Source: Planctomycetaceae bacterium
GTDB taxonomy: Bacteria; Planctomycetota; Planctomycetia; Planctomycetales; Planctomycetaceae
NCBI GenBank assembly: GCA_021732415.1
Contig: JAKFVC010000034.1
Span: forward strand, 46,022-110,021
Length of the DNA stretch: 64,000 nt
Reading direction: 5' to 3'
Shown here: piece by piece, positions 18,000 through 28,647 of the stretch
Position numbering within the stretch: position 1 is the first letter of the stretch
Layout of the letters: the number at the start of each line of letters is the position of its first letter
Notes under the pieces: model-generated
The model's input: the letters and a program-made list of their open reading frames with translations, nothing else
Told to the model about the DNA's origin: nothing
Database searches by the model: none
Translations under genes and position numbers: made by a program

Positions 18000-19082
18000 C
18001 TAGACTTTCGCATCCAGAAACTCCGCTGCGGCTACGGCCACTGCACCATGCACGACAACCTCTTCCCCAAGCTGTGCCGGTACGATATCAGCGATGCCTT
18101 TGAATGGGGGAAAGACGAACTGCTCGCAGGCGCGGCGAACGGGGGCGAAGAAGAGCTCTTCCCCCATCAAGGAGACTCCGCCACCGACGACGATGCGTGC
18201 GGGATTGACTAGCGTTATCGTCTGCGCAATTGCCCAGCCGATGGCGTGTGTCGCATCCGATAACAAGCCGAGTGACAAGGGATCCCCCGCTGCGGCCGCT
18301 TGGGCGACCAGGGTTGTGTTGATGTGATTGACGTCGCCCCCTGCCAGATCGAGTAGCGTCGCGAATCGGCGACGACCGGGTTCCATTCGCGATTGGAATT
18401 CGGGATCGACGCTAGTGGCGAGAGGACTAGTTGAGCCGAACTGCGATTGTACATAGGCGGCAGTGGAGTGATAGTCTTCTATTGCCAGCCGGGCTCGTTC
18501 GGAGATGCCAAAGCCTGAGGCGATGGCTTCGACCGTTTCGCCTCCCAATGGGAGATGCTTGGGAAGTTGTCCGGGACGGAGGTGGCCGATTTCGAGGGCT
18601 CCTGCGCCGCTGCCACGATAGATCCGGCCTCCAATCACCAGGCCGCCGCCGATGCCCGAGCCGATTGTCATGTACATGCACGGGTCAAAGCCCTGCCCGG
18701 CTCCGTAGCGTGACTCTGCGAGCGCCGCGCTGTCGGCATCGTTCTGCAGGGTTGCGGGCCAGCCGAGTTCTGAACGGACCCAATCGCCGATCGGGAAATC
18801 GTGCCAGCCGTCGACTTGATGGCTGACCAGTGTGACTCCTCGCTGCGTGTCGACCGGGCCGCCGAACGCGATGCCGATTCCGGCCACGTCTTCGCGGCTG
18901 ACGTTCGATTGCTGTAACAGTTCGGGGATGGCCTGCTGGATGCGCTCACGAATCGCTGCCGCACCGGCCGTTGCGGAAACCTGGCCGCGCCAGAATCCTT
19001 TGAAGTCTGCCGAGATGCCTTGCCCCAGGGCCAGTTGCAGCTTGGTGCCGCCGATCTCGATTCCGATCACATAATGGGACAT
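18000..19082 (-). CDS. ROK family sugar kinase
   Basis: A 360-residue ROK protein. The phosphate-binding motif is GIEIGGTKLQLAL at the N-terminus. DVAGIGIAFGGPVDT and LQNDADSAALAE (with the catalytic Asp of the ND pair) follow, then MTIGSGIGGGLVIGGRIYRG and the ROK signature region GAGALEIGHLRPG. The usual CxCGxxGC zinc motif is absent, which occurs in some ROK kinases. There is no N-terminal DNA-binding domain, so it is a kinase and not an XylR/NagC-type repressor. Likely substrates are glucose, mannose or an N-acetylated hexosamine. The gene stands alone, with a family C repeat just past its stop. Confidence 0.88.
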   Translation of the reverse strand: MSHYVIGIEIGGTKLQLALGQGISADFKGFWRGQVSATAGAAAIRERIQQAIPELLQQSNVSREDVAGIGIAFGGPVDTQRGVTLVSHQVDGWHDFPIGDWVRSELGWPATLQNDADSAALAESRYGAGQGFDPCMYMTIGSGIGGGLVIGGRIYRGSGAGALEIGHLRPGQLPKHLPLGGETVEAIASGFGISERARLAIEDYHSTAAYVQSQFGSTSPLATSVDPEFQSRMEPGRRRFATLLDLAGGDVNHINTTLVAQAAAAGDPLSLGLLSDATHAIGWAIAQTITLVNPARIVVGGGVSLMGEELFFAPVRRACEQFVFPPFKGIADIVPAQLGEEVVVHGAVAVAAAEFLDAKV

Positions 19083-19105
19083 AGGTGTCGAGCGCGATCC
19101 TTTCT

Positions 19106-19183
19106 TATTCGTGTCATTGGTGTGATTCGTGGTTGAGAAATTTCAAAAGAGAAGAACCACGAATCACACCAATGACACGAATA
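19106..19183. repeat. Family B inverted repeat with perfect 29-bp arms
   Basis: The left arm (19106-19134) begins TATTCGTGTCATTGGTGTGA and the right arm (19155-19183) is its exact complement; the loop is 20 bases. The word CGTGTCATTGGTGTGATTCG belongs to the same style of low-complexity repeat as the ones at 8589 and 44829. Confidence 0.9.
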
Positions 19184-19289
19184 GGTCTTGGCGACAGCCA
19201 ATCTAAGATTCAATACGCGATTGGTTTGTGATGGCTCTGCGTGGGGTTTTAATTCATTCGAAATCGGACTGTCTCAGCCTGGTCCCGAT

Positions 19290-20852
19290 CTAAGATGTGG
19301 GAGCGCTTGGTTCCGCAGTTGTTGTCATGAGTTCTCGAATGCCAGCAAACAGGTTCTTGAGATTGAGGAGTAATCCGAGCGCGCCCAGTGCCGCAATAGC
19401 CGCCAACGGGGGAGAGTTGTCAGACTCATAGATCAGCCGGTAGCAGGTATAGAACGGATTGGTGATCATCAGGGAGGGCGTCGTCTGAGTGAACCGGTAG
19501 TCCCAGAAGACAAAGAGAAACGGACCGATAATTCCGGTGCTGGTCATCAGGATTCCGAGCACCCGGGCGTGAGCCGCATGCAAGTCCGTGCCGATCTTTC
19601 GAATCGACCGGCCCAGGAACGAGGTCAGGCCGATGTAAAACAACAGGTAGCTGACGACAGCGAGGATCATCCCCGGACTCTGCAACTTCACATCGACATG
19701 GCTAGCTGCGCTTTTCGAAACGGAAACCAGATACAGCATGGTGGCGGCAAACAGGGACACCGACATCAGGAAATACAGAAAGCCGCGACCGCCTCCGGGG
19801 AAAAATGGCAGGACGAAGAAACGGGCCACAAGCGAGCGAGGAACTTCCTGCCGCACGCGGCGCGACAGTCGGTCGTCTTCCGTCACTGCGAAAAGGCCCA
19901 CCAGCCACAGCCAGATTCCGAGCGTGACGACCCAAGTGACGACCAATTCCGTCGGCAGCGGTGCGCTCCCCCAACCGGCCAGGCTGGAGAGTACGCTGGG
20001 ATCGGCAAACAGCAGCATCCAGGCGAGTGAAATCACCAGCAGCAGGAAACAACTGATCCGAATTCCCGTACTCCGGTTGGCGCCATCAAAGTTCAAATTG
20101 GCCGTCGCGATCTGGCGAAACAGCACGAATGCCGGGATCAACAGGCTGACGACGATGAGTTGTGCGAGCCAGAATTTGGCATCATCAAACGGCAGTTCAC
20201 CGTTGACTGCCGCCATGAGCTGCAGGAGTCCAATCAGCGTCATCACCAGGGGCATCACCAGTAGAAACTGTAACAACCCGAACGCCTGTCGCTGTTTGGT
20301 AAAGGTGCTGAACGTGATCGCAATCATCGCCAGACAGATCGATCCCACAAAGGACCAGATCAGGACGAAGGCAATAAAGGGCAGACTGATGCCGCGCAAT
20401 AGATTGGTAAACATCATGAACGGCGCGATGGCCGCGTAGTAGACAATGGTTTGCACGGCTGCCGACCACCATTTGCCCCAGACGATCTTGCGTGGTGACA
20501 GGGTGGTGATCGTCAGCATTTCGAAGGTCTGCAGGTCGCGTTCGCTTTGGATCGAACGGAATGCTCCCTGCGGCACGACGATGAATACGGCAATCGACAA
20601 TACCGTGTAATAGGCGGTGAAAAAGGTGCGCCCGGCAGCCGCATAAGACAGCTCCGGCCCATAGGCGTACAACACGCCAATCGACGAGATCAACCAGCTC
20701 GAGATCAGCATCAAGAGGAATACCGAAACGAAGCTGCGACTTTTCAGCGCCTGCCGAGTCTCTTTCACCAGGATCGGATTCAAGAAGTCGCTGGCTCGTT
20801 CGAGCCAGTCCTTCTGCACGGCAGGCTCAAGTGACGGTTCTGCGGTACTCAT
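19290..20852 (-). CDS. ABC-2 type transporter permease
   Basis: A 520-residue integral membrane protein with about 12 predicted helices. It starts with a soluble stretch, NPILVKETRQALKSRSF, as is typical for ABC-2 permeases (COG1277 and relatives), followed by helices and the coupling segment SERDLQTFEMLTITTLSPRKIVWGKW. This last motif is the conserved cytoplasmic loop that meets the ATPase in ABC-2 exporters. The ATP-binding partner is not in the window, so it must be encoded elsewhere or beyond this region. I use ATG 20852, which has GGAAG at suitable spacing, rather than ATG 20870. The substrate is unknown. Confidence 0.82.
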   Translation of the reverse strand: MSTAEPSLEPAVQKDWLERASDFLNPILVKETRQALKSRSFVSVFLLMLISSWLISSIGVLYAYGPELSYAAAGRTFFTAYYTVLSIAVFIVVPQGAFRSIQSERDLQTFEMLTITTLSPRKIVWGKWWSAAVQTIVYYAAIAPFMMFTNLLRGISLPFIAFVLIWSFVGSICLAMIAITFSTFTKQRQAFGLLQFLLVMPLVMTLIGLLQLMAAVNGELPFDDAKFWLAQLIVVSLLIPAFVLFRQIATANLNFDGANRSTGIRISCFLLLVISLAWMLLFADPSVLSSLAGWGSAPLPTELVVTWVVTLGIWLWLVGLFAVTEDDRLSRRVRQEVPRSLVARFFVLPFFPGGGRGFLYFLMSVSLFAATMLYLVSVSKSAASHVDVKLQSPGMILAVVSYLLFYIGLTSFLGRSIRKIGTDLHAAHARVLGILMTSTGIIGPFLFVFWDYRFTQTTPSLMITNPFYTCYRLIYESDNSPPLAAIAALGALGLLLNLKNLFAGIRELMTTTAEPSAPTS

Positions 20853-21952
20853 CCGCGGACTTCCTTCCATTGGGATGTCAGGGGCGGCTTATCGGCTTTG
20901 AACAGCTTATCCGGGAGGGGGTGAAGGGTGAAGGGTGAAGGGATGGCGCTCCGGTTCGATGGCGCACATGAAGGTAGGTGAGGCCGAACTGAAATGGGGG
21001 TCGGCATATATTTGAAATCGAAGGGGATTCGAGAGGCAGAAGAGCAGATTGTGCGATGTTTTTGAAATTTGATGGTGGCCGGAATGTTTGATATGTAGGG
21101 AAGTCAGTTGCCTTTAAGGTCGCCCCCGTGGCCGACGCTGCCGGCGTCGGAACGCAGACGCTAGCAGCGTCTGCCACGGGGCCGTTGCCCGCAGTTCCGC
21201 GACTCTGAACATCGGAGCAAAGATTTCAAAGATGGCGCGAGGAATTCAGGTGAGGTTTGGTCCGTCCAGCGGTTGAAGTTCACGAGCAAAGAATTCGAAG
21301 GTGGCAAAGAATTCGAAGATGGCGCCAGTTTGAGTGCGTCTCCGCCTTCGCTGGCTCATTCCAGATCGGGAAACTCGGATGCGTTTCAGCGCTGTGGCTG
21401 CGATTCTGGAACTGAGTGACAGTCGTGAACGTCTCACACCTCTTCAACAGTGGTTGATGTTGGACACTTGGTAGACGAGAAGTCTTCTGCGTGTTGAGAA
21501 TGGCGGTGGTTGATCCACCTGCTAGACGCGATGTCTGTTGTTTTTGGTTGGATCGGAAGCTCACGAACGGTGTTCCGGAGGCTGCTGACTCACAGACTGT
21601 TCAGACCCTAAAAACGGTACGGTTTAACACGTCGAAATCTTCGGCATCATGATGCTGGAACTTGGCTTGCGTTCGGTTCGACTTGTGCTACCGTGAACCG
21701 GTAATTGGGGTTGGCCAGTCCCTGCGGACTGTAATGGCCTTGGTGAATGATCCCAGGAATGGAGTTATTCCAAGGCGGAGCAACTTGCTGCGCGTCGCCC
21801 CCCCGGGAGACGCAAGTGAGCTAGATAAGTATTGATGTGAACGCCGATCAGAGGTGGGATGGACAACGAAGGCTGTTCTTGCGCCTGCGTTTGAACCCGC
21901 TGGTCGACTGCAGTGCCTGCGCGTTGAAAAAGATCATTTCGGAGAATCCAGC
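20853..21952. other. Long intergenic region ahead of the giant secreted protein
   Basis: About 1.1 kb without a convincing gene; the short ORFs here have no recognisable products. An inverted repeat sits at 21124-21182 (arms starting CCCGTGGCCGACGC and ending GCGTCTGCCACGGG). At 21286-21321 an 18-base unit, GCAAAGAATTCGAAGGTG, is repeated in tandem with one change; a third, weaker copy lies near 21217. The promoter of the giant gene probably lies in 21600-21940, where a GC-rich potential hairpin is seen around 21785-21815. Confidence 0.55.
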
Positions 21953-24900
21953 ATGTTTGGCAAGTTCGGCTCGCTCTTGTCCTTCAAAGGGCATTTCATC
22001 GGACGCTTCGGGGCGAAACCCAAACGCCGCCAGCCCGGCGGATTCACGGTGCAAGAAGTGGGGGCCAGTTCGGAAGTCTTGGAGTGCCGGACGTTGATGA
22101 CGGCCGTGTCCGGCCCGGACATCAATGTCTCGCAGGCCACCGGCGATCAGATCAACACGCAAATTGCCGTCAATCCGCTCAATCCGAATGAGATTGTCAT
22201 CGTTGCTGACAGCGGCCAAACCAGCAATACGGACCTTTTGTTTTACATTACCGAGGACGCGGGAGCGACTTGGACTCAGAAACCGCTGGGTTTTGCACAG
22301 GACGGTGTCAGTTCGTTCTTTACGAATTACCGAACTGAAGGGTCTGTGGCGTTCGACGGTTACGGCAATATTCATGTGGCCTATAATGTCAACGGGACTG
22401 CTGCGGTGTACGCGTTTTCGGGAGACGGTGGCGACACGTTTCTCTGCGCGAACTTCCTGGACGACAGTTTCGAGGCCCGCCCACATTTGACGGTGGGACC
22501 GTCCAGCAGTGCCTCGACCATCGACGACCAAGTCTGGCTGACGTATGAACGTGAGTTATTGCCGGGTGAATCTTTTACGCTCTTGGACACGTTCACTGTC
22601 GTCACTGGACCGGTATTCGGTAAGGGAATTCTTCCCGTCTTGAGCACCGAGGCGGTGCCCTTCGGAGATACGTTCAGGGAGTATTTTGCCTACCCGGCGA
22701 TTGATCCCAATGGCGGCCTGTCAATCGTTCGACAGCAAGCTCCGAGCCTAACCTCAGGTTCCAACACCATCTTCATGAATCGTGATGCCAATGGTGTGGG
22801 TAATGGCGTGGTGCTGACTAACGACAAGCCAGTGGTCACGACGAATTCCCAGATCCGTGAGCCTTATAATTCGTTGGGCAATCAGTTGGACTTTTTTGGC
22901 AATGCGGACCGGGGAGCCAATGCGCAAATCGCCTATGATCGCAGTAATGGTCCCAACCGTGGTCGGCTGTATCTGGTCTATGTGAATGAGATTCCTGACG
23001 AAAGTGACAATCCGGACGTCTTTCTGAAGTATTCGGATAACAACGGAACGACTTGGAGTGCACCCGTCAAAGTCAATGACGATAGCACGACTCGGGCGCA
23101 ATTCCTGCCCAGTCTGTCGGTTGATCCCGTATTGGGGTTGGTCGTTGTGGGCTGGTTTGACGCCAAAAACGATGTGGCGGGGTCGGGAACCGATACCGAC
23201 AATCGCACGAATAACGAGGTTCAATACTACATTTCGTCGAGTAGCGACGGCGGTGTGACGTTTGCACCCAGCGTTCTGGTCAGCGATGGAGTCAGCAGCG
23301 ATCTCCGAAACTTCTCGACCGTCAATGCTTTCGGTGCGAATACCGGGGTTGCGGCGTTCGACGGCGATGCGTATGTGACATGGGCAGACAATTCCAATTC
23401 CACCGGCGACAACCCGAATGTCCAATTCGGTACTCAACTGGGCACTGCGTACGAAGTTTACTTCGACAAAGTCTCCATCGATCCCAACCTGCCCCCCAAC
23501 ATTTCCGCCGTCTCCAACGTGGTGATTGCTGAAGACACGAGCACCGGACCGCTGGCCTTCACGGTGGGTGATTCGCGCTCAGCGGCGGACAAGCTGACCG
23601 TGACGGCCACGTCTTCGGATCCGTTCCTGGTTCCGAACGATCATCTGGTGCTTACGGGTTCGGACACGGATCGGCAAATCAGCGTCATCCCCCTGCCGAA
23701 CCGTTCCGGTACGACGACGATTACATTGACTGTGTCAGACGGCCGTTTCACCACTTCCACGACATTCGATGTCGAGGTGTTACCGCAGCCCGATCCGTTG
23801 CCACCCCCTCCCGAAGGGACCCTGACGACGACAGTCTTCGATCAACCGACGTCGACGGCATTGATTGATAATGGCACGCTCACTTCCACCCTGGTTGTGG
23901 CCGGGCTCGATACGTACATGCTGGATGCAGATGTCACCATCAACATCAGCCACACCCGCAGCTCAGACCTGAACGTGGTGCTGATTTCGCCCACCGGGAC
24001 GCGGGTGGTATTGACCACGGGGAATGGCGGAGACAATGCGGATGTGTTTGGAATCGCTGGATCCGCCAGCACGTTGTTTGACGATCAGGCGATCTCGACG
24101 CCAGTTACGGACTATGTATTTCAGGACGGGATCCCGGCGACCTATCTGGTGCCCGAAGGGGCCCTGGGCCAGCTGATTGGCCAGGATCCGAACGGGACGT
24201 GGACCCTGGAAGTCACCGATACGCTGACCGGTCAAACGGGGACGATCAACGACTGGGGCCTGTCACTGACGACAGTTTCTGTGGCGCCCAAGACCGTAAC
24301 TTTCCCCCCTGGGGCAGATTCGACCCTGACTCCGATCCCGGACAACGGCACTCCGGTCTTCTCCACGATCAATTTCAACGGGTTAGATTCCTACACGTTC
24401 GACGTCAAGCTGCATCTCAACATCACTCACCCCGCCAGTGGTGATCTCGATATCTATTTGATTTCCCCCAGCGGGACGGAAATTGCGATGTCGACCGGCA
24501 ACGGTGGCACGTTAATGAACGTCTTCCAGACTCCCACGACGTTCACCGATTCGGCATTAGTTCCCGTGACCGATGCCGCTTTTGTCGATGATACCGGAGT
24601 GGACTTCGTCATTCCCGAAGCGGCCATGGCCGGATTCCTGGGTGAGAATCCCAATGGAGACTGGACGTTAAAGATAGTCGATCATTCGCAGAACAGCCTG
24701 AGTGGCTCGCTGGTCGACTGGGGTCTGGACATCACCACCATTTTCGTGAACGATCTGCCGACGATGGGGACGATTCTGAATCCGGGGGCTGTTCCGGAAG
24801 ATTCACCAATGCAGTCGGTCGATTTGAACAGCATTTCCGCAGGTGGTGGGGAAGTCCAGCCGTTGAAAATTACGGCCACCAGCAACAATCCGGCGCTGCT

Positions 24901-27900
24901 GCCGAATCTGATCGCGAATTATCAGTCTCCCAACAATACAGGTTCGATCACTTACACGCCGGCCCCCAATCAGTTTGGGATCGCGGTCGTGACCGTCAAG
25001 ATTGAAGACGGCGGATTTGACGGCAATCTATTGACCCTCACTGACAATGCCTTCTCGACCAAGCAGTTCACTGTCGTGGTCAATCCGATCAATGATCCCC
25101 CCACGCTCGATCCCATTGTGGATCCGGCACCGATCCTGGAGGACTCACCTCAACAGACCCTGCAGTTGACCGGAATTTCGGCTGGAGCTGCCGAAAACCA
25201 ACCGTTGCAGATTGTCGTGACCAGCGACCATCCCGACATCATCCCGAATCCCAATGTCGAATACTCCACTGGTGCGTCGACGGCGCTCGTCCGGTACCAG
25301 TCAAATCTGGATTACAATGGCACCGTGACGATGACGGTCAAGGTCACTGATGGTGGACTGGACGGCAATCTGGCCACGACGGCCGATAATTTGACCGTGA
25401 CCCAGACCTTCACCGTGCAGGTGACCTCCGTGAATGACGCTCCGACTCTGGACTTCATTCCCGACCCATTGCCGATCACGGAAGATGCGCCGCCCCAATC
25501 TGTCGGCCTGTCGGGGATTTCGGCCGGTGGTCATGAGACTCAGCCGCTCCGCTTGTCCGCGATCAGTAGCAATCCTGGCCTGATTCCCAACCTGTCGATT
25601 GATTACACCTCGCCCAACAGCGTGAGTTCGCTGGTGTTCCGCGCAGCTCCGAATGCATTTGGTACAGCCGTCATCACGGTGACTGTGGAAGACGGTGGTA
25701 GCGATTCGGACTTCACCACTGCGGGCGACAATCAGACCTTCTCGCAGCAATTCACGGTGACGGTCCTGGACGTCAATGACACGCCAGTGTTTGACTCCCC
25801 GGGGATCATCACGCCGGTGGCGGAAGATGCAGGACCGCAATCGATACCCCTGACGGGGATCTCGGCCGGGCCATTTGAAACCCAACCGCTGGTGTTCAGC
25901 GTGATCAGTTCCAACACGGCCCTGGTCCCCAATCCCGTCATTACTTACACATCGCCAGATGACACGGGAACACTGGACTATAGCATCACCCCGAATCTGT
26001 CGGGCGGAACTGTGTTGACGGTGACCTTGATGGACGGCGGCCAGGACGGCGATCTCGGTACATTGGATGACAACCAGATCTTTACCCGGGCCATCATTGT
26101 GACGGTTCTTGCCGTCAATGATCTCCCCACGCTGGATGACATTCCCAATCCTGCAGCGCTGACCGAAGACACTCCACTGCAGACCACGATTAATCTGTCA
26201 GGCATCACCGCCGGAACCAATGAAACGCAACCGCTGCGGGTCACGGCCACGAGCAATCTGCCGGCCATCATTTCCAATCCGATTGTCACGTACGTCTCGG
26301 CCGATTCGACCGGCAGCCTGAAGTTCCAGCCGAATCCCAATCAGTATGGCACAGTAATCATTTCCGTTGTCGTGACCGACGGCGGACTCGATGGAAATCT
26401 GGCGACCGCCGGAGACAACGGCGTCACGACCAAGACGTTTACCGTGGTCGTGAATCCGGTCAACGATGCGCCGCACTTCGACACGATTCTCGACCCGGCA
26501 CCGATCGACGAGGACATCGCGACTGTTCAGACCTTGACCGTCAGCGGGATTACTGCCGGGCCCAACGAAACCCAGAGTTTGAGGTTCAACGCGGTCAGCA
26601 GCGATCCGTCCGTGCTGCCTGATCCGACCGACAATTTTGTCTCCGGCAATACGTCTGCCACGCTCTTCTATCAACCACTTCCAGGTAAGAGTGGTACGGT
26701 CGTCGTCACGGTGACTCTCACCGATCCAGGCTTGGATAACGATTTCCTGGATGATGCCGACAATCTGGTTTATACCCAGACCTTTAATGTGGTGATCAAC
26801 GCTGTAAATCATAATCCCACCATCACGCCACTGGGTGGGACGACAACGATTAGTGAGGATGCCAACACGCAGACGGTCAACCTGAGTGGTCTGACACCCG
26901 GCGCGGGCGACGGCAACCAGACCTTTGAAGTGACTGCCACCAGCAGTGACACGACGTTGATTCCCAATCCGTCCGTGCAACATAACACGGGGAGTACGAC
27001 CGGAACGTTGACTTATAAGCCGGTCGCCAATCAACCGAACGGGATTCAGCCTAATAAGTCTGCGAGAATTACGGTAACTGTCACTGATGGCGGGGCCGAC
27101 AATAATCTGGCGACGACGGGCGATAATCTGTCGGTTTCAACTTTCTTCGATGTGACCGTCAGTGCGGTCAACGACCTGCCGACGATCGACGCGTTGGACG
27201 AGGTGGACATTAATGAAAACGACTTGGAACAGGCCGTGTCACTGACGGGTATCTCCGCCGGTGGTGGTGAGACGCAGCCGATCTCCGTTACTGTCCAATC
27301 GCTGAATCCGTCACTCATTGCCAATCCCGAGATCATCTACACGAGTCCCAGCTCCAGTGGCACTCTGACGTTCACGCCCGTCGCGAATCAGTCTGGTAGC
27401 GCCATCCTGCGGATCACAGTGAGAGACGGCGGCCTGAATCGGACTCTCGGCGACGGTGACGACGGGACAACCGTGCAAGACCTGATTGTCAATGTCGTTG
27501 GCTTTGATGATCTTCCGACGATTGATCCGATCAGCAGCCCTGTGGATATCGATCAGAATTCCGGGCCCACCACGATTACCTTGACGGGTCTCAGCGGAGG
27601 TCCTGGTGAAACCCAGTCCTTCAGCGTGACGGCCACGAGCGACAATACCGACTTGATTTCCGATCCGGCAATTATCACTGGCCCGGATGCGCCGACGGCC
27701 TCGCTGACATTCGTGCCGAATATTGGGCAGACCGGAACCGCAAATATTACGGTGACCGTCACCGATGTTGGTGGGAACGTGACCGCCCGCGTACTGACAG
27801 TCAACGTAATCGCGGCCAACGGTGCACCAACAATCAATAGCCTCGGTGGTCCGGTCACCATCGACGAGGATGCACCCGAACAAGCCGTGTTTCTGACGGG

Positions 27901-28618
27901 CTTGTCAGCAGGTGTGGGTGAACCGGATCAGATCTTCGACGTGCGGGTCACCAGCAATCACCCCGAGATCATCCCGAACCCGACTCTGGTTTATACGCCG
28001 GGAGCCGCGCTTGGATTATTCCGCTATCAACCGGCGACTGATGCGAATGGTCAAGCCGTTTTGACTGTGAGGGTGACCGACGGAGGGACCGACAATAACC
28101 TCGCCACCACCGGAGACAATCGTACGACCGTCGTCAGCCTGACGGTCAATGTCACGGCTCAGCCCGAAACGCCAGCGGTGACGCTCGATGAAGGAACGCT
28201 GTTCTCAACGTCGGGCCGGCCGGTGAACGTTTCCTCGCAGGCCCAACTGACTGACACGGATTCGCCGAACTACAAGAATGGCGTCGTCAACTTCACGATC
28301 ACGGATGGTGCCCAGTCAGGGGATCAATTGAAGTTACAAACCTTCGGGTCGGGAGATTCCAAGATTCGTGCTCTGAGCAACGGCCAGTTGAAGCAGGGCA
28401 AGACTGTGATCGGCAGTGTCACCGGCGGCCGCGGTGGAGTGCCGCTGGTTATCACGTTCACGGCCGATGTCGACCAGGAATCGGTTCGCCAGATCCTGCG
28501 GCATGTCCAGTTCCGAGGCCAGGGAAGCCAAACCGGTCTCCGGACGGTTCAAGTCCGGGTGACCGACGATACCGGCCGAGTATCGGTCGCCAAGACGCGT
28601 GTGGTCGCGTTGAACTGA
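21953..28618 (+). CDS. Giant secreted repeat protein with BNR-like, P-domain and cadherin-like repeats
   Basis: A 2,221-residue extracellular protein. The long N-terminus contains VLECRTLMTA near residue 44, a variant of the planctomycete LEPR-type N-terminal signature. Residues about 53-510 resemble a sialidase/BNR propeller (NPNEIVIVADSGQTSN, AGATWTQKPLG, NNGTTWSAP, SDGGVTFAPS). A cadherin-like module follows (516-616), then two proprotein-convertase P-domains (about 622-777 and 783-930, with DLNVVLISPTGT, NPNGTWTLEV and DLDIYLISPSGT, NPNGDWTLKI). Ten cadherin-like repeats of about 114 residues (933-2072) open with PTLDxIxxPxPIxED and contain LTGISAGxxETQPL. A different C-terminal domain ends in RVVALN. 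ATG 21953 has GGAG at 21941. An adhesive or matrix role is inferred. Confidence 0.9.
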   Translation: MFGKFGSLLSFKGHFIGRFGAKPKRRQPGGFTVQEVGASSEVLECRTLMTAVSGPDINVSQATGDQINTQIAVNPLNPNEIVIVADSGQTSNTDLLFYITEDAGATWTQKPLGFAQDGVSSFFTNYRTEGSVAFDGYGNIHVAYNVNGTAAVYAFSGDGGDTFLCANFLDDSFEARPHLTVGPSSSASTIDDQVWLTYERELLPGESFTLLDTFTVVTGPVFGKGILPVLSTEAVPFGDTFREYFAYPAIDPNGGLSIVRQQAPSLTSGSNTIFMNRDANGVGNGVVLTNDKPVVTTNSQIREPYNSLGNQLDFFGNADRGANAQIAYDRSNGPNRGRLYLVYVNEIPDESDNPDVFLKYSDNNGTTWSAPVKVNDDSTTRAQFLPSLSVDPVLGLVVVGWFDAKNDVAGSGTDTDNRTNNEVQYYISSSSDGGVTFAPSVLVSDGVSSDLRNFSTVNAFGANTGVAAFDGDAYVTWADNSNSTGDNPNVQFGTQLGTAYEVYFDKVSIDPNLPPNISAVSNVVIAEDTSTGPLAFTVGDSRSAADKLTVTATSSDPFLVPNDHLVLTGSDTDRQISVIPLPNRSGTTTITLTVSDGRFTTSTTFDVEVLPQPDPLPPPPEGTLTTTVFDQPTSTALIDNGTLTSTLVVAGLDTYMLDADVTINISHTRSSDLNVVLISPTGTRVVLTTGNGGDNADVFGIAGSASTLFDDQAISTPVTDYVFQDGIPATYLVPEGALGQLIGQDPNGTWTLEVTDTLTGQTGTINDWGLSLTTVSVAPKTVTFPPGADSTLTPIPDNGTPVFSTINFNGLDSYTFDVKLHLNITHPASGDLDIYLISPSGTEIAMSTGNGGTLMNVFQTPTTFTDSALVPVTDAAFVDDTGVDFVIPEAAMAGFLGENPNGDWTLKIVDHSQNSLSGSLVDWGLDITTIFVNDLPTMGTILNPGAVPEDSPMQSVDLNSISAGGGEVQPLKITATSNNPALLPNLIANYQSPNNTGSITYTPAPNQFGIAVVTVKIEDGGFDGNLLTLTDNAFSTKQFTVVVNPINDPPTLDPIVDPAPILEDSPQQTLQLTGISAGAAENQPLQIVVTSDHPDIIPNPNVEYSTGASTALVRYQSNLDYNGTVTMTVKVTDGGLDGNLATTADNLTVTQTFTVQVTSVNDAPTLDFIPDPLPITEDAPPQSVGLSGISAGGHETQPLRLSAISSNPGLIPNLSIDYTSPNSVSSLVFRAAPNAFGTAVITVTVEDGGSDSDFTTAGDNQTFSQQFTVTVLDVNDTPVFDSPGIITPVAEDAGPQSIPLTGISAGPFETQPLVFSVISSNTALVPNPVITYTSPDDTGTLDYSITPNLSGGTVLTVTLMDGGQDGDLGTLDDNQIFTRAIIVTVLAVNDLPTLDDIPNPAALTEDTPLQTTINLSGITAGTNETQPLRVTATSNLPAIISNPIVTYVSADSTGSLKFQPNPNQYGTVIISVVVTDGGLDGNLATAGDNGVTTKTFTVVVNPVNDAPHFDTILDPAPIDEDIATVQTLTVSGITAGPNETQSLRFNAVSSDPSVLPDPTDNFVSGNTSATLFYQPLPGKSGTVVVTVTLTDPGLDNDFLDDADNLVYTQTFNVVINAVNHNPTITPLGGTTTISEDANTQTVNLSGLTPGAGDGNQTFEVTATSSDTTLIPNPSVQHNTGSTTGTLTYKPVANQPNGIQPNKSARITVTVTDGGADNNLATTGDNLSVSTFFDVTVSAVNDLPTIDALDEVDINENDLEQAVSLTGISAGGGETQPISVTVQSLNPSLIANPEIIYTSPSSSGTLTFTPVANQSGSAILRITVRDGGLNRTLGDGDDGTTVQDLIVNVVGFDDLPTIDPISSPVDIDQNSGPTTITLTGLSGGPGETQSFSVTATSDNTDLISDPAIITGPDAPTASLTFVPNIGQTGTANITVTVTDVGGNVTARVLTVNVIAANGAPTINSLGGPVTIDEDAPEQAVFLTGLSAGVGEPDQIFDVRVTSNHPEIIPNPTLVYTPGAALGLFRYQPATDANGQAVLTVRVTDGGTDNNLATTGDNRTTVVSLTVNVTAQPETPAVTLDEGTLFSTSGRPVNVSSQAQLTDTDSPNYKNGVVNFTITDGAQSGDQLKLQTFGSGDSKIRALSNGQLKQGKTVIGSVTGGRGGVPLVITFTADVDQESVRQILRHVQFRGQGSQTGLRTVQVRVTDDTGRVSVAKTRVVALN

Positions 28619-28647
28619 TCGCTGCTACGGCATCGCAATTGAAACCG

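Noticed and set aside
20878..21564. Short minus-strand ORFs between the ABC permease and the giant gene
   Set aside because: No motif, no ribosome-binding site and they cross repeats.
25301..27034. Large antisense ORFs within the giant protein gene
   Set aside because: They mirror the repeats of the sense strand and have no family features.
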